Assembly: GCA_944332105.1 (NCBI GenBank) | Contig: CALVJI010000013.1 | Coordinates: 1-22,298 of the forward strand | DNA from: an uncultured Bacilli bacterium | GTDB taxonomy: Bacteria; Bacillota_I; Bacilli_A; RF39; UBA660 | DNA: 22,298 bases | Direction: 5' to 3' | Part shown: one piece after another, positions 15,211 through 21,419 of the stretch | Position numbering within the stretch: the first letter of the stretch is position 1 | Layout: each line of letters starts with the position of its first letter | Position numbers and translations under genes: made by a program | The notes under the pieces: model-generated | The model's database searches: none | What the model was told of the DNA's origin: nothing | Seen by the model: only the letters and a program-made list of their open reading frames with translations

Positions 15211-15885
15211 TCATCTTGCCCTAAAAAAAGCAACAAAGGATTGTTTTAATTTTCTTGTTACCAAACCTTTATAATATTGTTTTTTTGCTTTGAATAATTC
15301 CTCTGGATAAACAGTACTAAGTTCTGGAATCATTGAACGAATGTCAAGCAATTCTCTTTTAGTTACTCCCTCGGTATTTTCAGATAATAAATCTAAAAAA
15401 AGTTGTTCTACATCAAGGCGTATTTGTTCATCAACACTTTTTCCTGTTATTCTTTCCACTGCCTTCGAAAGCACATCTTGATACCTCTCCCATCTTATTA
15501 TTAAGTCGATTGGATTTTCTTTCGGATAACAAATACCTTGATCAACTGGTGTAAGATTTTTTCCACCAGTAGGTCTTTCTTCATACGTAAAGTTACAACC
15601 ATTTTCTGTTAAAGAAGCACAAGTGGTTTTCATGGATAATAAATCAACAATCGGTCTATTTCTATTTCGAGCCCGCAAATAAAGAAAAGGTATATTCACA
15701 ATTTTTCCGTTAGGCAAATACCTAAAATCCACTGCAGATACAATAGATATAAATCCTTCATCCAATTTGGAAAGCAAATAATTTAAAGAAATTTCCGAAA
15801 AATCTTCAGGAACATAGTCACAACCACTTTTTTTACAACAATAACCACCACATTTTTGACAGATTTCTAAATTTTCATTTTTCAT
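15211..15885 (-). CDS. YkgJ-like cysteine-cluster protein
   Basis: A 224-residue protein with an N-terminal metal-binding pattern CQKCGGYCCKKSGC (about residues 9-22), then TCASLTENGCNFTYEERP and GICYPKEN. This is the CxxC...CC arrangement of the YkgJ / zinc- or iron-chelating CxxCxxCC family, here in an extended form with a C-terminal helical part. The ligands suggest a Zn or Fe-S site; substrate and role are unknown. The predicted transcript start is only about 12 bases before ATG 15885, with GTGGTGG as a modest ribosome binding site. It heads the run that continues with DUF308, the phospholipase-D enzyme and the pilin-like gene. Confidence 0.75.
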   Translation of the reverse strand: MKNENLEICQKCGGYCCKKSGCDYVPEDFSEISLNYLLSKLDEGFISIVSAVDFRYLPNGKIVNIPFLYLRARNRNRPIVDLLSMKTTCASLTENGCNFTYEERPTGGKNLTPVDQGICYPKENPIDLIIRWERYQDVLSKAVERITGKSVDEQIRLDVEQLFLDLLSENTEGVTKRELLDIRSMIPELSTVYPEELFKAKKQYYKGLVTRKLKQSFVAFFRAR

Positions 15886-15903
15886 ACAACCACCACGTTG
15901 GCT

Positions 15904-15932
15904 ATTATAGGTTAAATAATGAATAAAGTCAA
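15904..15932 (-). promoter_or_regulatory. Strong sigma-A promoter of the cysteine-cluster gene
   Basis: TTGACT (15927-15932), 17 bases, perfect TATAAT (15904-15909), overlapping the T-run of the tyrS terminator. It gives a very short leader before ATG 15885. Confidence 0.78.
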
Positions 15933-15960
15933 AAAAATTGCCATAATACCTATGACAATT
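15931..15960 (-). terminator. Intrinsic terminator overlapping the end of tyrS
   Basis: AATTGTCATA-GGTAT-TATGGCAATT (ten pairs, one G-U) followed by a T-run. The TAG stop of tyrS (15950-15952) lies at the stem-loop edge. Confidence 0.85.
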
Positions 15961-17170
15961 TCTTATTTACAAAAACAAAGTATTTCTTTTTTCCTCGTCT
16001 AACAATATTGTATTTACGAGTTTTATCGAGCATAAAGTTTTCATCTAAAATGAATTCACCATTCACACTAATCGCATTACTTTGAAAAAACTCCCTAGCT
16101 TCTCTTTTTGAAGAAACAATTTTATTCTCTACAAGTAAATCAATTAAAGACTTTTCCTCATAATCAAAAGTTGGAACTCCTTTAAATACCGTTTCTATTT
16201 CTTTATCCGTTAAAGAAGAAACCTTGCCAGTAAATAAACACTCAGATACTTCTTTAGCATGCAAATATTCTTCCCCACCATGTAAATCAGTAATTATTTG
16301 TTTAGCAAGTTCTTGTTGAGCGATTCTTTTCTCTAAATGATTTTTATGTTCTTTTTCAATTTCCAGAATTTCTTCTTTAGTTAAAAAAGTAAGTTTCTTT
16401 AAATAATCAATAACTAATTCATCATCTGTATTAATTAAATATTGATATAATTCATAAGCACTTGTTTTATTTTTATCTAGCCATAAAGCATTACCTTCAC
16501 TTTTACCAAATTTTTTCCCGTCTTTATCTAAAATCAAAGGCATTGTAAATCCATACGCTTCTTTTCCAGTCTTTTTCCGAATCAAATCAACTCCAGCAGT
16601 AATATTTCCCCATTGATCAGAACCAGCTACTTGTAAAGTACAATTTTTTGTTTCATACAAATGTAAGAAATCCATAGCTTGCATAATCATATAAGAAAAT
16701 TCGGTGTAAGTAATTCCAGTATCCAATCTTCTTCTTATAATATCTTTATCTAACATATAATTGATATTAAAAAATTTGCCATAATCTCTTAAAAAATCAA
16801 TAAAATTAATATCTTTACTCCAATCCCAGTTATTTACCACTTCAAAGCCAAATATATTCTCAGCTTGTCTAGTTAGTCCAATTGCATTCTTCTCAATTTC
16901 TTCAATGCTCTTCATCTCACGTTCTGTAGTAGGTTTTGGATCGCCTATTCTTCCTGTCGCCCCACCAATCAATAAAATCGGATGATGCCCATATTTAGCC
17001 AATCTCTTTGAGATCAAAAAAGAAGAATAATGACCAATATGCATCGAATCTGCTGTTGGATCTGTTCCAATATAAAAAGTCATTCCCCCTTCATTTAATT
17101 TTTTTTCTAAATCTGGTGAAGTAATATCTTTGATTAAACCTCGCCATTTCAAATCTTCATATAATGTCAT
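15950..17170 (-). CDS. tyrS: Tyrosyl-tRNA synthetase
   Basis: A 406-residue class I TyrRS of the standard bacterial type. It charges tRNA-Tyr with tyrosine in the cytosol. The Rossmann start holds YIGTDPTADSMHIGHYSSFL with the HIGH motif at about residues 44-47. GGATGRIGDP and LQVAGSDQWGNITAG form the tyrosine site, and KFGKSEGNALWLD at about 220-232 is the KMSKS equivalent. An S4-like RNA-binding domain closes the protein (LIDLLVENKIVSSKREAREF). AAGGAGG precedes ATG 17170, and ATGA overlaps the stop of the aminopeptidase gene. A T-box leader upstream of that gene ties expression of both to uncharged tRNA-Tyr. Confidence 0.97.
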   Translation of the reverse strand: MTLYEDLKWRGLIKDITSPDLEKKLNEGGMTFYIGTDPTADSMHIGHYSSFLISKRLAKYGHHPILLIGGATGRIGDPKPTTEREMKSIEEIEKNAIGLTRQAENIFGFEVVNNWDWSKDINFIDFLRDYGKFFNINYMLDKDIIRRRLDTGITYTEFSYMIMQAMDFLHLYETKNCTLQVAGSDQWGNITAGVDLIRKKTGKEAYGFTMPLILDKDGKKFGKSEGNALWLDKNKTSAYELYQYLINTDDELVIDYLKKLTFLTKEEILEIEKEHKNHLEKRIAQQELAKQIITDLHGGEEYLHAKEVSECLFTGKVSSLTDKEIETVFKGVPTFDYEEKSLIDLLVENKIVSSKREAREFFQSNAISVNGEFILDENFMLDKTRKYNIVRRGKKKYFVFVNKKLS

Positions 17171-18375
17171 AAATTTTCCTCCTTAAAATTTCCATTTTCC
17201 ATAATTATCTTTTTCTCACCATTTTTTAACACCGCTTCAATCTGTAAATCGTCTGTTCCAATAAAGAAGTCCACATGTTTTTTCGAGGTATTCAATCCTA
17301 ATTTTTTTAATTCTTCTGTATCCTTTTCTAAACCATCTACCACACATTCGGCAAAGCTTTGACCTAATGCTAAATGACAACAAGAATTTTCATCAATCAA
17401 CGTATTTAAAAATATTTGCCCAGTCTTTGCAATCGGTGAAGAAATATCAACAAGTGCAACCTCTCCTAAATAAGAAGAACCTTCATCTGTCTCTAAAATT
17501 CCTTTTAAAATTTCCTCACCTTTTTTTGCACCATAATTTACTACTTTACCACCCTTAAATTCTAAGAAAAAATCTTCCACTAAATTTCCTTGATATTCTA
17601 AAGGTTTAGAAGCATAGACAATTCCTTCTGTTTTCAAATAATGTGGTGAAGTAAAAACTTCTTCTGTCGGCATATTTACAATATTTTGCCCTTCTGCCGA
17701 TTGAAAAAGATAATTTTCAGGCAAGGAAATCTCTAAATGAGTTCCTAAAGAATTTTGATAAATTAATTTTTCAATCTTTAGACGATTTAGATTATCTGCC
17801 CGCTTTTTTAATTTAGTCAGTTTTTCACGCCATAATTGAATCGGATCATTTTCTTCATCAATTAAACAAATAGAAAAAATAAGTTTCCATAAAGCTTCTT
17901 CGTTTTCTAAACCTAATACATGAGCCCAATAAGGGTTGGAAACGGCACTAATATTCCACTTTAATAACTCTTTATCTTGATATTCCCGAAACTCTTTAGT
18001 ACTTTCACTAATATGCTTTTGTACTTTAGATAATAATTTCGGATTTACCTCTTTTAAATATCCTGGAAGCGGTGAAGAAAGGCTTAAGAATGCATAACCT
18101 TCTCTTGCCATTTGATTGTATTTTGTTCTATCTAATCGTGGATCAGTTATAATCTCCTCATAAGATTTTGTTAAATAACATTCTTTTTGATAAGCAAAAT
18201 CAATAAGCAAAGTCTCAATATCATCAATTTTCAAACGATGAGCTTCAGCAATAACTAGATCGACAAACTCTTCTACTTCTTTATTGGCTGTAATAAAAAG
18301 TTTATCTCCCTCTTTTAATGCTAAACAACCTAGAAGTAAAAAATGAGCATATTTTCTTTTTAAATCTTGAAGCAT
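17167..18375 (-). CDS. M29 family metalloaminopeptidase (AmpS/PepS type)
   Basis: A 402-residue leucyl-type aminopeptidase of family M29, of normal length. It removes N-terminal residues from peptides in the cytosol using two metals. The metal and active-site blocks are NMPTEEVFTSPH, VEDFFLEFKGGKVVNYGAKKG, SYLGEVALVD (Glu), SCCHLALGQSF (His) and SKKHVDFFIGTDDLQI (His and Asp). The site often occupied by Tyr after the CHLALG motif is Phe here. AGGAAGGG nine bases before ATG 18375 supports it over the start at 18384. It lies between the T-box leader and tyrS and is translationally coupled to tyrS, so the peptidase may release tyrosine for charging when tRNA-Tyr is empty; that link is inference. 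Confidence 0.9.
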   Translation of the reverse strand: MLQDLKRKYAHFLLLGCLALKEGDKLFITANKEVEEFVDLVIAEAHRLKIDDIETLLIDFAYQKECYLTKSYEEIITDPRLDRTKYNQMAREGYAFLSLSSPLPGYLKEVNPKLLSKVQKHISESTKEFREYQDKELLKWNISAVSNPYWAHVLGLENEEALWKLIFSICLIDEENDPIQLWREKLTKLKKRADNLNRLKIEKLIYQNSLGTHLEISLPENYLFQSAEGQNIVNMPTEEVFTSPHYLKTEGIVYASKPLEYQGNLVEDFFLEFKGGKVVNYGAKKGEEILKGILETDEGSSYLGEVALVDISSPIAKTGQIFLNTLIDENSCCHLALGQSFAECVVDGLEKDTEELKKLGLNTSKKHVDFFIGTDDLQIEAVLKNGEKKIIMENGNFKEENL

Positions 18376-18397
18376 ACAATCCATCCCTTCCTAAAAT

Positions 18398-18453
18398 AAA
18401 AAAACTCTATGCGTAAGGACGAGCATAACCCGTGGTACCACCTTACTTCATAG
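18398..18453 (-). terminator. T-box-controlled intrinsic terminator
   Basis: Arms CTATGAAGTAAGG (18453-18441) and CCTTACGCATAG (18418-18407) enclose the T-box core and are followed by TTTTTTT. It should form when tRNA-Tyr is charged. Confidence 0.8.
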
Positions 18454-18528
18454 AAGTCTCTATCTCTCAAAATTAACGCTTTTTACACGATTTGACTCCG
18501 CTGGTTGTAAGGCAGCATCTTCATCAAC
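18398..18528 (-). promoter_or_regulatory. Short T-box riboswitch leader (predicted tyrosine)
   Basis: The T-box core AAGGTGGTACCACG is at about 18431-18444 on the minus strand. Its UGGU bulge would pair with ACCA of an uncharged tRNA with an A discriminator, as tRNA-Tyr has. It is followed by a terminator whose CCTTACGCATAG arm pairs with CTATGAAGTAAGG before the core, then seven T, so terminator and antiterminator share bases in the usual way. Tyrosine is assigned because tyrS lies in the operon; a UAC-A triplet in CCTTACAACC (about 18502-18511) is a candidate specifier. From predicted start to T-box core is only about 85 bases, short for this class, so Stem I must be reduced. Confidence 0.82.
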
Positions 18529-18534
18529 AACTAG

Positions 18535-18563
18535 AGTATAACAAACTTTATAAGGATTGTCAA
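18535..18563 (-). promoter_or_regulatory. Consensus sigma-A promoter of the T-box operon
   Basis: Perfect TTGACA (18558-18563), 17-base spacer, TATACT (18535-18540). The -35 overlaps a palindrome covering the end of the upstream gene. Confidence 0.88.
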
Positions 18564-18582
18564 AATCATTTCAAATGATTTT
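18562..18582. repeat. Palindrome over the stop codon and T-box -35 region
   Basis: Ten-base arms AAAATCATTT and AAATGATTTT surround a single central base. On the minus strand it ends with a short T-run, so it may be a weak AT-only terminator for the gene ending at 18566; it could equally be an operator touching the -35 element. Confidence 0.45.
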
Positions 18583-19138
18583 TAACCCAAAGCAACCGCA
18601 CATACTCAAAATTTTTCTTTTTCTGTTCATCCAGTTCTTCTAATCTTGCCATCAAATAATGTTTTTTAACTTCTCTAGCATATTCCAAAACATGAGCAAG
18701 AGTTGAGTCCCAATAAGCACGTTCTTTTCTTTTCTGATATTCTAAAACCTCTTCCTCACTAGCCTGCCGTAATAAAAAAGGTTCTTTGGCAAAATCACTT
18801 GCTTTATTTTCATAAATCATTCCAAAAGCAACCGCCAACTTAGAAGAATCTCCATACAAAGTATGAACAAATTCATTATCATTAGTTTTTTGTACATTCA
18901 TTAACACCAAAGGAATTTCAATTCCTGTCACTATTTCTTGCACATAAGACTTACGTTTCGTCGGTGTAACAATCAAATACTCTTGAAAAACTGTTACTTT
19001 ATTTTGCTCAAAATGCCCTTTCTTTGTACAGTAAATATCTCTACCAACATCGCCATAAAGTGCTAATTGAGCATGATCATGAAAAAGAAAAGGTATAACA
19101 TATTTTTTATCTTTTTCTAATACTGGATATCCAAACAT
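18566..19138 (-). CDS. Hypothetical cytosolic protein, unknown family
   Basis: I do not recognise this 190-residue protein. It begins MFGYPVLEKDKKYVIPFLFH; CAGGGA five bases before ATG 19138 supports this start over those at 19174 and 19156. There is no signal peptide or membrane helix. The first two thirds look beta-rich (KKYVIPFLFHDHAQLALYGD, KVTVFQEYLIVTPTKRKSYV, GIEIPLVLMNVQ). The last third is charged and helical (EEEVLEYQKRKERAYWDSTL, REVKKHYLMARLEELDEQKK), suggesting a coiled-coil or protein-binding tail. It follows the acidic surface-protein gene by about 60 bases and ends at the T-box promoter. No functional assignment is justified. Confidence 0.7.
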   Translation of the reverse strand: MFGYPVLEKDKKYVIPFLFHDHAQLALYGDVGRDIYCTKKGHFEQNKVTVFQEYLIVTPTKRKSYVQEIVTGIEIPLVLMNVQKTNDNEFVHTLYGDSSKLAVAFGMIYENKASDFAKEPFLLRQASEEEVLEYQKRKERAYWDSTLAHVLEYAREVKKHYLMARLEELDEQKKKNFEYVRLLWVKNHLK

Positions 19139-19197
19139 ATAAATCCCTGCTTTCATATGCTTAAGATACCACAAAAAGAGAAAAAAGAAAAGCCAAA

Positions 19198-20616
19198 TTA
19201 TACAGTGGCATAATCCTCTATAATTTGACTTATAAAATCCATAATATTTTCTTCATTCATTAAAATCGTTTGTAAATTTTCAAGAATCGTATTCAATTCT
19301 TCTTCAGTTAACGAATCTACTGATCGAGCAGCAGAGGTATTAATATCTGCAATATCTGCATTTAATGTTGTAGTGTTCTCTACTTCAAAAGATAAGGCAA
19401 GTGTATCTTCACCACTTGTAGAAGAAATATTACCCGTAATTGTCTCATGTGATACTTCATCACTTTCGGTTTCTGTTTGAATATTCATTTCTACCGTAAA
19501 AGCAAGTTCATCAACAGGACTATCAAAATCAAAAACTAAAGTATTAGCTTCCTTATCATAAGAAAGTGACATTGTAGTTTCTTCAGCACTTAGTAAAAAT
19601 GAAATTGAAGAATTAGTTTGCTGAATAGTAATTAAGGATGCACCAGTCTCATCTTGGAAGGTGATTTCAACATTATCCTCTAAAACACTACCAACAATAT
19701 ATTCGATATCTTCTTCAACTACTGTAAAACCAACTACATCTTTACCTTCTGTATATAAATGAACCTCAACTGGCACACTAAAATCAAAGTCCTCTTTTTG
19801 CAAACTATTTAAAGAAGCAGTAATATCTTCTTCACTCACCTCTAAAAAGTTGGCAAGTCGTGTTACTAGATCTGCGTCATTACTTATATCTTGTGATAAA
19901 CCATAGACAAAATTCCAAAGCATGTCAGAATCAATAGTTAAAATATGATCCGTAACATCCCGACTAGTCTCTTTAATAGTCACGTTCTTTTTAACAGCTT
20001 CCATCTTGTTTTCATCTAAAACATTTAATAAAGCTTTCTCGGTTTTATCTAATAACGAACGAATCATCGTATAATCTAAAGTAATATCTTGATGAAATGA
20101 TCCAGAATTTGTAACAGGCGCACTTAAAAGCCCTTCAAATAAATCTTCAGACTCAATATACCCCATTTCATCTAAAACATAAAGAGCCAAACTTAAAACT
20201 TCTCGTTCATCTTCTCGCATGGTCAAAGCCACTTCCGCCTTATCATCAACATAATCTAAACCAATGCGATAATCATAAGTATAAAGAGCAAGTGCACTCA
20301 TCGTATTATCATCAAAAGATAAATTCAAACTTCCTTCATATAAAACAGATTGATCTGCATTCTCTAAAAAAGCTGTTTTTTCTTCCAATTCATTTAAACT
20401 ACCATCAACACTTAAAAATAAATTTTGAATGGAAGTCTCATAAATTTCTTTAGATGAAGTCTTAAAAAAGATAAAATATACACCAAACACTAGAAGTACA
20501 AGAACAAGGACGCCAAAAACAATCCATAAAATCTTACTACTTCCCTTTTTTCCTACCCCCATATTTTCTCTCGTAGAATGTTCTAAAGCTGTCTCATTTT
20601 TTTGTTCATTTTCCAT
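19198..20616 (-). CDS. Acidic single-pass surface protein, unknown family
   Basis: A 472-residue protein with a short cytosolic N-terminus, one membrane helix (ILWIVFGVLVLVLLVFGVYF, about 29-48) and a long extracellular part. It is strongly acidic and beta-strand-like, with repeated alternating patterns (SGSFHQDITLDYTMIRSLLD, FDFSVPVEVHLYTEGKDVVG, TMSLSYDKEANTLVFDFDSP, SEVSHETITGNISS-like). Almost no cysteine is present. The layout resembles lipoprotein-like LolA/DUF-type sensors and other membrane-anchored beta-sandwich proteins of Bacillota, but I cannot name the family. AAAGGAG stands ten bases before ATG 20616. It follows the DUF3298-like gene by 25 bases and is probably cotranscribed with it. 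Confidence 0.72.
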   Translation of the reverse strand: MENEQKNETALEHSTRENMGVGKKGSSKILWIVFGVLVLVLLVFGVYFIFFKTSSKEIYETSIQNLFLSVDGSLNELEEKTAFLENADQSVLYEGSLNLSFDDNTMSALALYTYDYRIGLDYVDDKAEVALTMREDEREVLSLALYVLDEMGYIESEDLFEGLLSAPVTNSGSFHQDITLDYTMIRSLLDKTEKALLNVLDENKMEAVKKNVTIKETSRDVTDHILTIDSDMLWNFVYGLSQDISNDADLVTRLANFLEVSEEDITASLNSLQKEDFDFSVPVEVHLYTEGKDVVGFTVVEEDIEYIVGSVLEDNVEITFQDETGASLITIQQTNSSISFLLSAEETTMSLSYDKEANTLVFDFDSPVDELAFTVEMNIQTETESDEVSHETITGNISSTSGEDTLALSFEVENTTTLNADIADINTSAARSVDSLTEEELNTILENLQTILMNEENIMDFISQIIEDYATV

Positions 20617-20641
20617 TTACTTCAAACTCCTTTTCTTACCC

Positions 20642-21322
20642 TTACAAGATACCATATTTTTCTAAAAAAGACAATTCCCTTTCTAAAGAAAAATATGCAT
20701 TTAACACCCCACTTGCATAAGGAGCAACTTGATAAGGTTCAAAATAAAACAAAAGACCTTGTTTAACAATTACAAAATGATCAAAATTTTCCTTTTGTGA
20801 TTCAGTTCCCGACCACATCATCGCTGTATTTGTTATTTTAGGATTATAGAGCAAATCACTACGTACACTTTTAGAAACATTTACCAAAAATTCTTCATCG
20901 TCTTCCAAAAAAGTATCTATAGTAACAAACTCATCATTAGCATGATTATACACAAATGTTTGCAAAGTGGTATTAGGATGCGCTCCCCCTGTATAAGTCG
21001 TAATTTGAAACAGATAAGATTCATATTCCATAGCAAAAAAACGCTGATAAGTAATATCTAAGGTATAAACAAATTCTGGTTGAATAGTAGTATCAGGTAA
21101 CTGTCTTAAAAATTCTTGTTTTTGATTCTCTAAAAAATTCTCAACCACTACCCTTAATTTTTCCTCAGCAATATTTGGTTTATCAACATGAATTTTATAT
21201 TTATGTAAACGATCTTCTTCTAAACCTATTCTTTCTAAAGCCACAATATTTTGAATTTGAAAAACTCCCATTCCTAATAAAAGTAACAAACAAAAAAAGA
21301 CTATATAATATATCTGTTTCAT
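20642..21322 (-). CDS. Secreted/membrane-anchored DUF3298 (RsiV/PdaC-like) domain protein
   Basis: A 226-residue protein with an N-terminal hydrophobic helix (IYYIVFFCLLLLLGMGVFQI) acting as a signal anchor, followed by a DUF4163/DUF3298-like extracellular domain. The key block is QITTYTGGAHPNTTLQTFVY (TGGAHPNT is the hallmark) with FVTIDTFLEDDEEFL after it and a C-terminal LLFYFEPYQVAPYASG block. These fit the DUF3298 domain of RsiV anti-sigma factors and PdaC-type deacetylases, but no catalytic deacetylase domain is attached, so a sensing or binding role is more likely. ATG 21322 is chosen over a start at 21391 that lies inside the terminator of the previous gene; no good ribosome binding site is seen, so the start is uncertain. 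Confidence 0.78.
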   Translation of the reverse strand: MKQIYYIVFFCLLLLLGMGVFQIQNIVALERIGLEEDRLHKYKIHVDKPNIAEEKLRVVVENFLENQKQEFLRQLPDTTIQPEFVYTLDITYQRFFAMEYESYLFQITTYTGGAHPNTTLQTFVYNHANDEFVTIDTFLEDDEEFLVNVSKSVRSDLLYNPKITNTAMMWSGTESQKENFDHFVIVKQGLLFYFEPYQVAPYASGVLNAYFSLERELSFLEKYGIL

Positions 21323-21356
21323 AATAAAATATATGCAAAAAAAGTAAAAAAGATAT

Positions 21357-21392
21357 ACAAAAAAAATCCAGTGTGTAATTATGAAACACACT
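21357..21392 (-). terminator. Intrinsic terminator after the variable surface gene
   Basis: AGTGTGT, nine-base loop, ACACACT (seven perfect pairs), then GGA and a long T-run, 28 bases after the stop codon at 21420. Confidence 0.82.
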
Positions 21393-21419
21393 AGAGTATA
21401 CTTTAATTGAAATATATTT

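Noticed and set aside
19180..19215. Possible terminator after the acidic surface-protein gene
   Set aside because: Only four pairs (GCCA/TGGC) with a ten-base loop can form before the T-rich run, too weak to call.
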